Under the pieces are notes generated by a model. The model saw only the letters and a list, made by a program, of their open reading frames with translations, was not told the DNA's origin and did not search any database. Shown here piece after piece: positions 1 through 13,026 of a stretch of 64,000 bases of DNA (the stretch's first letter is position 1; every line of letters starts with the position of its first letter). Position numbers and translations under genes: made by a program. The DNA is from Drosophila pseudoobscura (lineage: Eukaryota > Arthropoda > Insecta > Diptera > Drosophilidae): contig NC_046681.1 of assembly GCF_009870125.1 (NCBI RefSeq), positions 7,825,001-7,889,000 on the forward strand. Reading direction: 5' to 3'.

Positions 1-1243
1 CGCAAAAATAACGCATAAATAAATAATTAAAATGAAACACAAATGCAAACACGAACGATCATGCATTGACGGGAATGTATGAGTGTCTGTGTGTGTGTGT
101 GAGTGAGTGCCAAGTGATTTGAACTTTGAAGGCAAGACAAGTTGAGTTTGAGTTATGAATTTATCTAAAATCACAGCATGCTGTCGATGTCGCTGTTACT
201 TGGGTGTTGTTCTTGTACCGCTGCTGTTGTTTCCCATTTGACAAGTGGTTTGGCCCAAGTGTCAGACATGATAAATCATATGCAATAAATACTGGCATAT
301 ATATATCTACGAAATTGATATGATGCTTAGGAAAGGCCCGATGCGGAGAAAGGCCCCGAGCAAAAGTGAATTGGAAAAGTGGCACATTAGGTATACGCCG
401 TGTGGTCCACCCACAGAATGGGATACCAAATACTCTGTATAGTCGTAGTCATAGTCGTGGATCTGGCGAAACTACAAATTTTTAGCATCTTCTGGGCAAA
501 CCTGTATGACAAGGTTCTGAAGAAGATGACCTTATACAATATATTTGAGAGAAGAAATAAAATAAAAGCAAAATTGATCAGTTTTCGATTTGACAGGCAG
601 AAAGAGTTGCCAAAACGTTTTGTGGGACCACCTTGAATGCGAGTTCATTCATCTTGGCTTAGATAAAAGTTGAGCACTGTGGGGGGGTGGGGCCTGGGGT
701 ATCTGGCACATCAGTCCCCACTAACTTACGCAATGTGAATGATTTGATTCTATGCATAAGGCCCCGTCGAACGGCAGCCTGCAGTATCGGATATCATTCT
801 CAATTGCCTTGGGGCGCCACATCAGGCGGAAATATTCCGACTGAGAATTGCCCAAACGGCAGACAGATCGGTGCAAAGTCCACGAGCAGCCGAGCAGTCC
901 AACCAAGCACCTGACTAGAGCTGGCATTAGTTGCAGTTGCCACCTGTCTCCTCTGGTGCATGCCACAGCCACAGACTCCGGCCTCCAGCCTCCAGCCACC
1001 ACCCTCGCACTCCGCTGCTCTGCTCTCCGTACTCCATGGAGCAATTCAAGTACAAGCGAATACCAATGAAAATATTTTTGTTGCTGGGTTGTTTGCATGG
1101 AAACGTGATAGCAAAAGTTGTTGCTGACCGGGCCAGGCTCTGCTTGTTGGTTGTTGGGCTGCTGCCTGTTGCTGGTCGCATCTGCTTGTGGAATTTATTT
1201 ATCGTTAAGAAATGCGTGTAAAATAAGTGAAACTATTGGGAGT

Positions 1244-1279
1244 CTCGTCTCGTCTCTCTCTCTCTCTCGCTCTCGCTCT
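1244..1279. repeat. CT-rich microsatellite
   Basis: Imperfect CTCGT/CT tandem run. No gene is attached to it. Confidence 0.8.
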
Positions 1280-2670
1280 GGCCTCATCCTTTCCCCACCG
1301 ACACCCATGTCCAGTGTGACCAGTTTCGTTTGCATGTAAGCCTTGGCGGCGGTGGCGGAGACCAACTAATGCCACCACTTTTGATAAAAATGTTGGCCTA
1401 AGCCAGTTACTGGTTGCGTCCGCCTCGGATGCTGATGACCAGTAGCCACTTTGCCCGCAGATGGTGGGGGTAAGGGGGGGATAGCAGGGGCAGGGGGCGG
1501 GGTGCTGGGCAGCAAATTATTGCCGCATTGCTTAGTTGTTGTTATCAGCAACGTGATTTGCCAGGCCGGGCCCAGAGGAGATGGAGATGGAGCTCGAGAT
1601 GGAGATGGAGATGGAAGCCAGCCTCAACTTTGCTGCTTCATTGCGTGCTCACGATTTTTATTTCGCTTTTTTGTCGAATTTCCGAAAGTGGTAGACCTTC
1701 ATGGTCTCTTCGTCAGCTGTTGCTGCTGCTGGGGCTGCTGTTTAGTTTTGTTATCGGGTTTTATTTTCAGTGCTATCAATTTCACACCTAGCCAACGTGT
1801 TTTCAGCAAGATATCGGACTTTGTTTTTGCGTTTCACAAATGCACAAATGCACAAATGCAATTAACAATCTAATTGAGCATTGTGTAGTCAGACTTTAAC
1901 TCTGTTTCGGTGGGCAGCTCTGGTAAGCCCCCTCGGGGCTCCAATAAAACGTCAATTGATTAGCAAAGCAAATCAGCTGACGGCATTAAAACGATAGTCG
2001 AAACGATAGATACAGGCCGAGGCACAGATTTCGATTCAGTTACAAATGTGGACCATGACTTGTGTGGGATCGCGTCTCTCGTTCTCGCCGTAGGGCTTAT
2101 GCAATCGTGATCGATGTCGAATCCATAACAAAATAACAAAGTAAAGTATAACCACGCCCAGCCGTCCCAGGCGGCCCAGCCAGCCCAGTCTCATTTAATT
2201 ATTCAATTAACCAAATGGCGTTATAAATTAGCGACTAGGAGGCATGGTCAAAGGGTTCCTGCCACGGCCAATGTCAGTGTCAGCCGCTAATTGTGATTTG
2301 TGTGGAATGCCGTTGATTTAGTTCATCATTTGTGGCGATGAATATTCAATTGACACTCGATATGCATTCGAAACTCACTCGCCCAAGATGAGGCCGCATA
2401 ACGATGGCAGTGCACTCTTGCCGCCGCACAAAGAGGAGTCTTATGAAATTGTTGGGAGATTTTTCTAAACAGATTTGTACTCTCAATAGATCTGGGCTTT
2501 GCCACAGTATGAATAATCGCCTGCAACTGGAGGATTTCCCATAATATTCGAACCTTTGTCCTGTTGGCTTATTCCCTTCCCGTTTATACCCTCATCGTGT
2601 AGGCCTTTCTTAGTGCCATGTTTTACCAGGCCATTAAATATACTTTGTACTGCCACTGGCTGTTTCTAGA

Positions 2671-2700
2671 GCTCTCTCTCTCTCTCTCTCTGTCTCTCTC
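2671..2700. repeat. (CT)n microsatellite
   Basis: An almost uninterrupted CT dinucleotide run with one TG interruption. Confidence 0.85.
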
Positions 2701-3074
2701 CAGAAATGGCTTAGTTTCTCGGATTGGACACGCAGCCACCGTGGCGTATGCGCGTTATCCAGCTGAGGCCTGTCACTTACCTGGTGCACCTGCTGCACTT
2801 CGCTCAGTTACGCTCCAAAATCCACAAATCCTTTGGCTGAAACTGCAACAACAACCAATTCTGGCAGTTCACGAACGTTGCATACATTATATTCGTACGG
2901 TTGCGCGCAGGGGGGGCAGCATGGGATGGATATACACAAGATTTTTTTTTCTTCGATTTTCGATTTTCGATTTCTTTGCGCTTTTTTTTCGGTATGGAAA
3001 TCACTGGCTTCACTTCACATGGCTCAGGCAAAGCTCAGACTTTGGCTATTAGCTTTTGGCTTTTACACACCATC

Positions 3075-3090
3075 GCACACACACACACAC
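3075..3090. repeat. (CA)n microsatellite
   Basis: A CA dinucleotide run followed by degenerate CAGGCA/CAGCCA hexamers. Confidence 0.8.
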
Positions 3091-3150
3091 AGGCACAGGC
3101 ACAGCCACAGACACATGAATACAAATTTGTATTTCATACGAATCAAAATC

Positions 3151-3170
3151 GACGACGACGACGACGACGA
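3151..3170. repeat. (GAC)n trinucleotide run
   Basis: About seven GAC trinucleotides in non-coding sequence. Confidence 0.8.
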
Positions 3171-3539
3171 ACAATCGCGGAACCCAACTCGAGGCGAGCT
3201 CTGAGGCGCAGAGGAGAGGACCGGAGAGGAGGGGCGCACAACGGATCGTATCGTATCGGATGGGATTGGATTGGATCGGAGAGAACTTTAAGAGCTGTTT
3301 ACTGTTCTTAGGGCACAAGCTGCTATCTGTGACACTTGTTGCTGTTGCTGCTGCTGCTGCTGCTGTCGTTGTCGTTCTCGTTGGGGCCTGCTGCAGCAGT
3401 CTTAGCTCTTATTTTCCGCGACTTTGTTCCGTTGGGGATATCCAAAAAAAAAAAAATTATTAGAATATTCGAATGATGAGGCCTGAGAGGCTGGAGTAAA
3501 CAAATTTTTTTTGATTTGGCGACAAGCCCAAATCGGAGG

Positions 3540-4030
3540 CGACGAACGTTTTTCGGTTCCGTACAACGAGCGTTGAGCGCAAATAACTGAATGAGCGGCC
3601 TCAGCGGCGCCGAGGCAAGGCGAACAGGCAGCGCGAGGCAGCGCGAGGCAAAAGCGATCCGGAGCCGGAGCCGAGCCGAGCAGCAACACCAGCCCCAGCC
3701 CCAGTCCCAGTGCCAGCAACCGTGGCGAGCTAGTTAGTTAGTTTCGAGCTCGTAGTAGTGAGAGTCGATCGGCAGACTCACACACACGCACACGCACACT
3801 CTCCTGCATATATATGTATATTAGCCCTACGCACACCATCACAAAAGTCGCACAGTATCAAGTTGCTTAAGTCGCTCAAAGCGCCATTTAAGTTGAGTAA
3901 TTAAAACAAGCGGCACATTTGCATGTGTCTGTATGTGCTCACACAGATACCAGTGATGCCTTGTGCGTGTGTGTGTGTGACTGTATGTGTGTGCGATTAA
4001 TTATTAATCAAGCCAAACAAAAAAAATAAA
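3540..4030 (+). promoter_or_regulatory. Possible promoter / 5'UTR-like block
   Basis: This block changes character from its neighbours. It starts with a GC-rich, purine-rich stretch (repeated GCGAGGCA and GGAGCC words) and passes into CA-rich, A-rich sequence with many AACAAC/AATAAA-like words. That composition is common in long Drosophila 5'UTRs. No start codon opens a credible frame. The call rests on composition only, and a downstream exon could not be identified. Confidence 0.2.
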
Positions 4031-7000
4031 AACAACACCAGCCCAAGAAACAATAACAAACAAGTCCGAGTCAGAGTCAGAGTCAGTCGGACAGCTGAAG
4101 ACAATTACAATATTTCAACTCTCTCAGTCTTCAGTCTCCATCTCCATCTCAGTCTCAGTCCCAATCCACAGTCAACGTCTCCGTCGCCATCTCAGGCACA
4201 GATCTCGGCTCGACTTTCGTTGGTCTCTCTGGCAGAGCTGTTACATATTTAACTTTTCGGCTGCCTGTTGCCGTCTCAACTGGTTCGGTTTATTTTTGTC
4301 TCTGGACGGGCTCTTCAAGAGTGCAGCGTTGCTAATGCAAATCTAAGTTGATTGCAAAATGCTTAGAGACGGAGTAGATCGGTTTTTCGCGGGGCTGCCA
4401 GACTGTTTTTCCAGAGATACTGGAACAATCATAGTAATAGTTTCTAAGAGGAAGATATATTTATTATTCTTGGGACTATTTTAATGCTGTTGCTGGCAGT
4501 TTTGGAGAAGCTTTTCATAGGCAATCATAGATCCCTATCTCCACGAAAAACTCTGTAAAGTAGGTGGATACAATACCCCCTACATAGGGTTAAGTTTTTC
4601 CCCTCTCAGTGGGTTCGGAACATTAACCATCCGCCACGTTGGCACACACACGCACAAATGTTCATCTGTCTGGCAGCACTGGCTGGCCAAATCAATGCAA
4701 CATGCTGCAACTGGCAACTGGCAACTGGCTGATCTTGTGGCCGTTGTTGTTGCAACGTAATTAAAATATTGCACTTGTTACTTTTCCCAGTTGCTGCCAC
4801 TCGTGCCCCTTCTCCGGATGCCTCTCGCGAGCACTCTCTCGCTCTTACATTGTTTTTGCTGCTGCAACAACACGAGAAAATAGCAAAAACCACAGCGAGG
4901 AGAAAAAGCACAACAAGCATGCTGACAACATCGACTCCATCGGTCGCTGTGTCGTGTATTAAAACTTGTTCATTGGAATTTTCTAATAAATCAATAAACG
5001 CAGACAACACATTGTAAGTGGAGGGGCCCCCGGTAGAGAGGGCTGGGGCGGGGAGGGAGGGAGGCTGCTGCTGCTGCTGCGTTGTCTTGGCACACAGCTG
5101 GCGGCATCAACAGACGGACGGACAGTCGGGCAGTCGGACGGACAGGGGGACAGGGGGACAGGGAGACAGACGGATGGACAGGGGCACGCATCTCGCAGAT
5201 TGCGCATTTTAAAAATAGCCGACGCATTTTTTTGAGGTTATGGAAAATTTTTGTTGTTACGAGTATTTCTTTTTGTTTTTCCTTTCCAACTCAATCGAGA
5301 TTGTAGGCTATGGCCAGGCAGCAACAGCAGCAGCATTGACACTTTCCCGTAATTGTAATGCAGTTTGGCGACTGGCAGTTCCGTAAATAAAGCGAATGGG
5401 AAGTGCACAATTAGCCAGAAACAATCAATCAAAGTGCCCATAAATCAATGGGTTACAATACTGTTAGTCTCTAGAAAGGACGACAGATTCTTAACTAAAT
5501 TTATCCCGGATCCAAGGATCATCCATACAGATATTATCGTGCCTATGACTCCTCACCTTTATAGTGTTTTTTTTCTTATAGATCCTCTATAGAATATTAC
5601 ACCATTTAGATGCGTTAATAAACGAAACAAAAGAGAAATTGTTCTGGCTGATTTTCTCCGTTTGTTCGTATCGCCGGGGCAACATTGTTGCCACTAAATT
5701 TTCCATGTTCCAGCTTGATATGCTAATAAGTTCTAATAGCTTTCGATTTGGCCCGCTTTACATGCGACGAGTCCGTTCGGCACATTCTAAATGTAAATAA
5801 AATGGAAATTCCTTTGAGTGCCACCAGAAAGAGGCACCAAGAAAGAGAAAAAAAAAACTTGTAGAACAGGAGGAGGCACTTGTTGAGAACTTGGCTGCCT
5901 TGTTAAACGAGCCTGCAACACCCAGCAGCAGCAGCGGCAGCAGCAGCGGCAGCCACAACAGCAACAATAAACAATGTTGCAATGCTTAATTATTTCAGCG
6001 GCAAGGAATTCCTCGGCGCAAACTTGAACTGCTTCTGGATTGTGGATTGTGGATGCTGCCTTCGTTACAGCTCTGGCCTGTCGCTGCCACAGCACGCTGT
6101 GTTTGTGGCAGCCTCGCTTATTGTGCCCAAGCGTTGAGGCAGAGGCAGAGGCAGCAACTCGATTGCGAGGCCTGCCACTTGAGGTCGTCTGCTGGGCTGC
6201 TGAGGCGGAGAGCGCAGACCATCTCAGCCACGTTGGTCAACGGCACCGCGGCGTCTGTGGCCAAGACCCTTCTCGCTGTTGCTGTTGTTGCTGCTGCTGC
6301 TCTTGCAGCCGTGGTCTGCCGCACCTATTTGTAATGCACTAATGGTCTCGAGCCGGGAGGCAGCCAACTGAGTGCTCAGAGCCGGCCAGCCAAAGAGCAG
6401 ATTGACATTAAGCTGCCCATTCGGTATATGAATAGATCAATACCCGTGATAAATGCCAGGTGGGAGGATGAAATTATTATTGCCATCCCCATTACTTGCC
6501 ATGGATAATCGTTTCAGTGTACACACGTTCATTGGAGCTTGCCTATCCCTCTAAATCTATAGCTAGTATCATTTTATACCAGTTTATACCAATAGGTCTT
6601 CTCCTATAACTACTATATTGCTTGATCCTCTTCCTTCTGTAGATGATTCAGCTGCAAAAGTTGTAAATCTTAAATGAAAACATTGCCAATTCCAAGATCT
6701 GTCAATTACCAACTCTCCATCTTCTCTGTCCTTGTTGATCTCACTGAGAGTTTCATTGTCGGGCAGAGTTCGCTGTACTGCAACTGTCGAATTTTTGAAA
6801 AAGAAACAAAAACTTGCACCAGCATGTGCTTCAAATTAAGAGATTCCATCTGAAGATCTCTGCCGATGATTCATGGGGGGTTAGTCAAGCCGATTTCGAA
6901 GTAATATGCAAATTGCGATCTTGCTTGCCATTCGGTTTTCTGTGTCTTTTGTGCCCTCAACTAAGGCAGGCCACAAAGCGCTAATTGAACTTTGCCTATA

Positions 7001-7780
7001 TTATATTTGCTCGGAGTGAACTTTGCCATTGTCTAGACAAATTAAGAACAGAACAACGAAATTTATGCATGTCGCTACACAGTGCGAACATTGTTTAATT
7101 GCCCGCTTTGGGGCCACTTGGCGTATGCGCAATGTTCGGCGTGATGTATGGTATGCTCTACGCGTGTGTCTGTGATAAGCGTCGTCAGTTTGTCTGGCAA
7201 TGATCAGAGAGAGGCAGCAGCTGCCGCTACTGCCGCTAGTGGGGCTGCTGGGGCTGCTGGGGCTGCTGGGGCTTGGGTGTGATGTCATAAGTCAACACTT
7301 CTATGGTGGAGTCTATGCTGGGGAACGCGATTGCGATGGCAATCGAATCGGGGATCGTTAATTAAAATTTCCAGCGAGTACTTCATTAGCATCATCGCCA
7401 GCATCGGATCGGTTGCCACGCGTTGCCGGGTATCTCAGCTGCCGCCTTACCGCCGTACCGCCTTGCCGCCTTGCCGCGCTCCAATGCTTAATTAATAAAT
7501 CAACGCGACACTTGCACTCCATGGCCGTATCTGTTGCTGTTGCTGTCGCTGCCTCGGCGTGCTGCTGCTACTCGATGGGAAGATGGGTACCAGACGATTC
7601 TCTACACTGAGATTGTTGCCATGCCATATGCACAGGCAGACAAATTGACGCGACATTCCACAGCTGCGACTGCGACTGCTGCTGCCCCAGCTCCAGCTCC
7701 GGCCATGTGGGAGGATGAGGCGGAGTTGATGGTGGTCACTGGCTAATAATAATGTTAAATATAGCTGCTGCTGATGATCG

Positions 7781-7803
7781 TGATGATGATGATGATGATG
7801 ATG
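7781..7803. repeat. (GAT)n trinucleotide run
   Basis: A run of GAT units, preceded by a shorter imperfect GATGATCGT stretch. Confidence 0.85.
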
Positions 7804-8340
7804 GCATGTAAGTGGAAGAAAACGGAAGCGGAAGTGTTTCTAATCGCCATATGTGGATCTGAGAGTGGGCGGAGCCGCCCGACAAGTAGGCAGCGCTTAA
7901 TTAATGTACTTGTAATGTGAACGTCAAATCGGGGGCACAGATGACGACTACTTCAATTCAAAATGCTTCTGGAGAGGAGTGTAAAGATTTACGATTAAAG
8001 ATACGATAATCTATTTAAATTCGGGCGGAATTAGCCTTAATTAACGATCATACATAGTTTCTTCCTCTAAAATATCCATTTCTTGATATATTTCATTATT
8101 TCATCTTTTACGAGCATATTATTTGTATAATCACGTGCCTGTCTGCTATGAAACTGCACGCATTAAAGCTGGTTACTATGAAACTGTTTCTAGTGTTTTG
8201 GCTACTTCCGCACAATAAGCTACCAGCTATGAATCTTGTAAGGGTGGCTAGTATGAAACATTAAGCTAGATGCTATATAACTTTTAAAACTGGTCGTGCT
8301 GTAAATTCGAATATTTTGTAAAGATATTTAAAGTGTGCCG

Positions 8341-8559
8341 CTATATATACACCCAGTAGAATGTTCCCATGAGAAAAATAAATGGGATGGGATGCAGTAC
8401 AATCCCTAACCGACCCCAAAGGGTGAGAGTAAAGCAAGCTATCAAAATAGGGAAAGCCCCAATAAAAATCATGAATAAGTCCAACTGATTTTCAAACCCA
8501 ACAGGACAAGATCCTATGGATTGAAAATCTCCAAACCTTTCCACAAGCTTTAGCTTGTA
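8341..8559 (-). other. Open frame encoding a hydrophobic peptide, no start codon
   Basis: The minus strand is open for about 72 codons, ending in TAG at the low-coordinate side. The C-terminal two thirds is strongly hydrophobic, with an F/I/L-rich stretch, a short polar turn and a second hydrophobic stretch ending near FYWVYI. It would suit two membrane segments. An in-frame TAA lies just upstream and there is no in-frame ATG before the hydrophobic part, so it would need an upstream exon. I found no good acceptor. It could be a gene relic, a fragment of a mobile element or chance. Confidence 0.15.
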
Positions 8560-9747
8560 CTCATCATTTTAAATTATTTTATAAACATTTATGTATATTA
8601 ATTATTATAATTATTGAGTATAACTAAGACAAATGGTTATGGGAGAGACTTTGTGCCAATGATTAATCGTACTTGAGATGTGTGACTATATGTTATCGAT
8701 CATCGACTAATATAGCCAATACATTCCATTCCCTAATGGGAACTTCGCCGTTTATCTGCGCAAATGACACTGATATCTTGTTTGTATGCATCATCACAAA
8801 GAATAATATAGATTTAAGGGAATCAGAAGTTAGTCATCTCTGTACAGGCGAGTGCAGCTAATAACAAGTCTAATCGAGCAAAAATAGCACAAGAGGGACA
8901 GGCGAATGTGATTATTTAATAATGGTGGCAAATGTGCGGCAAAGTAATTATACTATAGACAGCAGAGCTTCGCGTAAACAATGAAAAGCGCTGAAAGATA
9001 GAGGGAAACGAAACAGTAACAGAAACGAATCAGAATTAGAAACAGAAAAAATCAAGCAATTATAAAACTATGCACTCAAAGTGTTAGTTAGGTTAGGGAA
9101 AATTGCTATATTCCGACTGGGCGCGCGTCGCGTTTTAGTTTTCTAGATGCTAAAAATAAACACAAAAAAAAACAACAACAAATAAATTTACATTTTTAAT
9201 TGCAATTATCGCTGGCTATTGTTGTAGTTGCTGCTGGAGCTGCTGCGACTGTTGCTACTGTTTGCCTTTGGCGTTTCGAACAATTAAGATGATTTATTAG
9301 CAGCGCATTTTTATGAGACGCAGTACAAAGGAGCGGAATGGAGCGGTTTGGTGCCCGGGCATTGCACAAATATATTTATGCTTTATAATAATCGTACATA
9401 CAAATTGATTTATCACATCTGCCACTGCCGGATAATTATAATCAAGACAATTGATGCCGAAAATGTCTAAATGCCTTGCTGATCTCGTAACAGGGGAATG
9501 ACTAAGTGGATAGCTAATTGCCATTTATGCTGTCACTCCGGAGGGTCTTGGTCTCGGTCTCGGAGCATAAAGATCTCGAAACTATTTAAATTTGAGTGAA
9601 TATTAAAAATGTTAATGAAAAAAGTCGTAAAATTTGATAGACAAAAATTAAAGAGGAAAATCGTAAAAACAAATTTAAACGACTATTGCCCGTCTGCAGT
9701 TCAAGAGCAGCTCTATTAACGAATTGCCCTACATACATCCCACTCCA

Positions 9748-11344
9748 CTATGGGACGACGAGCAAGTGTAGATCCATCACATTGGTTCCCGTGTGGCCTG
9801 TGTGCACGTGGTACTGGCCACCCGAGAGATTCCTATAGAAGTTGTAGCTGTCGCAGTTGCGCAGGATCTCGGCCAGCTCATCCAGGGTGTGATTGGCCAG
9901 AAATGAATCAATGACGCTGCTGTCTCCAAAGGCGCCAGCCGCATCTGTGGGTCCATCAATGCCATCTGTCCCGGCACTCAGGAAGGTGCAGTCAGGCAGA
10001 GTTTTATCGCGATGTAGAGTCTGTGACATCAGCAAGGCCAAGTGCTGACTACGGCCACCCACACCTTGACCCGTGACCTGAAAAACATAACATTAATGGG
10101 ATTTCAAACTGGATTTTAGAAATCTTTCTACAAACTTTAATGACTGGCTCGCCACCACAAATGAGCAGCAACGGCATCTTACTGCTCAAGTGCTGTTCTA
10201 AGGCCGCCTTGAATCCCTGGAAGCTGTCTTCTCCGAAGGCGTACTTCTTCTTCAGCTGCTCCTCACAGAGGCCATACTGCCTGGCCTCCTGTATGCCCTT
10301 CAGCAGACGCTGATAGTCGTCTGCCACTTGGGCTACATCGCCCTGTACAGAACAGCTTAGGACGCAGGGAATGTATCCTAGTTTGGCAGCCTGTTGGGCT
10401 GCCGTTGAGGTAGCTATGGCATTGCTACCCACCACATAGACTTTGTGCTTGGGTAGCAAAGGGTTGTCTTGCTTGTCCGACACCTCAAAGACATTTTGAA
10501 CTTCCGCAGAGAGCTCTTCCCACACTTGGTGCCTCTTCAGTACCGCAACTGCGGATTCTCCACTGACTGGTTGGATGGTGGGGCCACAGGCGATCAGCTC
10601 CAGAGGATCTCCTATTATATCGCTCAGGACAAAAGTAACCAGCAGTCCCGCATTGCCAGCAAACCTTGCCAAACGGCCTCCCTTGATGTCCGAGCAGGCA
10701 ATGCGCACCGTGTTGAGCTCCTGTATGCTGGCACCACGCCTCATCAGCTTGTCTGCTATATTTCGCTTGTCGGTGAGGTTTAGGGGAGCTCTAGGCAGCG
10801 GCAGCAACGCAGATCCGCCTCCTGAGACAAACACAAAGAGCACATCTTGGGGAGTCATCTTCTGAGCCAACTCCTTGATAGCTTCGGCTGCCCTTAAGGC
10901 CGTTTCATCGGGCAAATTGTTGGGTGCTCCCTCGTAGACTGCCAAACCCTTGCCGATGTGTTGGTCAGTCCGTCCGCAGTCCGTGCGCAGTCCGTCTGCA
11001 GTCTGGATGAGCTCCTGAAACTGCCTCAGGGTATTCACAGGCACGCTAAGAACGCCGCCGGCAGAGTACTTGCCCAAGTCCATATGAACTTTGTTGGCCA
11101 TGCCTAGCACGGCCTTGCCGAATCCCACTATGTGACATTTCTTCCCGCTAATGTCATGTTGTTCTCCGTTCAGTTTGATGCAGATTCCTCCGCAATTCTC
11201 AATCCGCTGCGGCCGCAAGTCGAAGCTCTGGAAATCGGCGAAAATCTTCTCCGGATGCACAGCGTTCACCGCCTGTGCAAAGACCTGTCGCATGTGCTCC
11301 CATGTTTGTCGTTTGGCCATTATGTAACCCGTTATTGTCAGCAC
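9748..11344 (-). CDS. CG9886: D-glycerate 2-kinase (GLYCTK/MOFRL family)
   Basis: Two coding exons, complement(10136..11344) and complement(9748..10077), join in phase 0 to give 512 aa, close to the family's usual length of about 520. The enzyme phosphorylates D-glycerate to 2-phosphoglycerate in serine and fructose catabolism. The N-terminal glycerate kinase domain shows [13 protein letters not shown] (about 73-85), a glycine-rich [13 protein letters not shown] (about 173-185) and DIKGGRLA (about 219-226). The C-terminal MOFRL domain, mostly in exon 2, shows GQGVGGRSQ just after the junction and [13 protein letters not shown]. The donor is GTTTGT, weaker than usual, but the join restores the family motif exactly. 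The start is uncertain: a second in-frame ATG lies eight codons in (MAKRQTW). A short duplicated segment around residues 117-127 (repeated GCAGTCCGT-like words) is odd. The symbol is the D. melanogaster gene I believe is orthologous. Confidence 0.9.
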
Positions 11345-11349
11345 GGATG

Positions 11350-12215
11350 ATAATCAGCGATGCTAAAAATCTAGTTTTACTTATCATTTTTGCAAACAGT
11401 TGTCGAACAGTGCAGGGGCGTGCGGGGTGGAATGGATCAATGGATGTAGGGTTGTCACACACCCACACCTTACATATTTTTAAACTTGTAGTATTTTTTG
11501 GCATTTTCTAGCATTTTCCAGTACAGTATCCAGTATATTCTTATGACGCGTTATGGACTCACCTTATTTGCAGTATTTTACTCACCTCGTTGTGCTAATA
11601 CCCCTATGTAGAAATCGTGTAGAAAAGCCATTTATACGGCTTGGCGAGACGAAGTTTTTTTTTTAATTATAATAGGTAAAAAAAATGTACAAAAGTTCCT
11701 TAAAACAATTCGATCATTAGATAAGTATTTTTTGTGAACCACTGAGGATATATTGGAAAAGAACTCCCACAACTACATTGTGAAAGGGACATACAATAGG
11801 GTGGCGGCGGCTTTTGAATTTCTGCCAAAATTTCAAGCAACAAAACAACATAAACTTGTGAATCTTAGTAGGATTTCATTTATTTGTATTGGCTTAGTTA
11901 TAAATACATACGTTTTTGGGCAGTCAGGTCTCATAACTTTTTGGAACTTCAACCCGATAACATCGTTTGTTTTATATTTTAAAATTTTACAAAAAATGTA
12001 ATTCCCAAATTTTACAAAAAATGTACTTATCAAATTTTAGTTAGTCAAAATTTAAGTAGAGATGAAAGTCTCAGACGGCGCGTCATAATTCGTGTTCTCT
12101 TTGTCGGACACAAGCTCATGCGAGCCTCATTCTACGGAACGAGGCACTCTCCAGTTCCACTCTTGTTGGTGTTTGGGTATGGTATTGATTGTGGATCATA
12201 AGTAAAACAAACAAA
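11350..12215. other. Intergenic, AT-rich, no gene seen
   Basis: AT-rich sequence between the glycerate kinase start and the kinesin relic. Just upstream of the kinase a frame [14 protein letters not shown] opens on the minus strand, but it is out of frame with the kinase and is probably leader sequence. Confidence 0.55.
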
Positions 12216-12665
12216 TTATCCGGCCATATCCCCTAGGCTAAACTTGAAGGTGGAAGGAAGGCTGAAGATTGCAATGGATGAAGGAGAGACTGCAATTCCA
12301 CAGAACTGTGGGCCTTTCAGCTTGCTGAGCGTGAAAAAGACATGAGAACGTGATGATGTTTCGTTCGTTGGCCGACCGGCAGAGCCACGCAATAGATGAC
12401 CGGTAACCTCACGGGCAGATTTGACCTCTAATTCGGTGGGACCGGTCATCACATTGTACTTCTGCATCTCGCGAATGTCCCCGGCGGTCGATCTCGCTCT
12501 TTCGGCGAGAACAGATCAAAGAACTGTTCCTGTTACAGTTCCAAAGGAGCAGGTCACATTGAACTTGTACTCCTCCTGCAGTTCGGCAATATAACGTAAT
12601 CCACTGACTTCGAGCTGGTATCGTCGATGGACACCTTCTTGGCCGGGTTGGTGGATTCGCAGTGA
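12216..12665 (-). pseudogene. Decayed kinesin motor-domain fragment (kinesin-4-like)
   Basis: Read on the minus strand, pieces of a kinesin motor appear in the right order but in different frames. First comes YIAELQEEYKFNVTCSF, like the strand before the 'VEVYNE' motif. Next is LFSPKER. Then a longer frame gives TELEVKSAREVTGHLLRGS followed by NETSSRSHVFFTL, which matches the switch I motif, and it ends in FSLGDMAG at the place of the switch II VDLAG motif, directly before a stop. A frameshift separates the first part from the rest, GDMAG replaces VDLAG, and the P-loop half and the whole tail are missing. No introns are visible, so it may be a processed copy. The wording of the switch I region is closest to the kinesin-4/Klp3A type as I remember it. 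That assignment is tentative. Confidence 0.7.
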
Positions 12666-13026
12666 AGAAATTTACAAATGTACAATTTATAAAACTAATA
12701 AAGAGCTCACTATTAACTACTGAATATGCATAGCCAGCTTCGATTGTTCAAATTTGTATAGTAGCCTGTCTACAGTGAAACAGTCGATCTGTTTTTAACG
12801 TCTTTCACCTGCACCGGCTCCAATGTTCATCCTGTAACCCCGTAATCCAACTGACGGCAGACAGACCCTTTTCTAGAAGATCCAACATTTGTTGAGTAGG
12901 CTGGGAGTTTCCCATTTTCGATGAGCTACCTCATTTCCCATTTAGACTCACACACTAGAAAAAGTATACAAAACACAAAATCATAAAAAGTGTTTTCGAA
13001 ATTTTAAAGATTCCAAATTCTAAGCC

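Larger units (their letters stand above)
1..3500. other. Non-coding stretch, no gene seen
   Basis: I see no reading frame with family resemblance or a plausible splice chain here. The stretch is typical fly intergenic or intronic DNA: CT, CA and CTG runs, homopolymers and AT-rich patches. Short open frames on both strands are low complexity (poly-Ser, poly-Leu, His/Thr runs) and look like by-products of simple repeats. It may be intron or upstream sequence of a gene outside the window. Confidence 0.6.
4031..9740. other. Non-coding stretch, mostly AT-rich
   Basis: No gene recognised. Features include CAG/CTG-rich patches near 5.9-6.3 kb and 7.2-7.7 kb, a GAT-trinucleotide run, and AT-rich sequence from about 8.0 to 9.7 kb. 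Four loose copies of a word resembling GCTATGAAAC lie between about 8141 and 8260. One hydrophobic open frame is listed separately. Confidence 0.6.
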
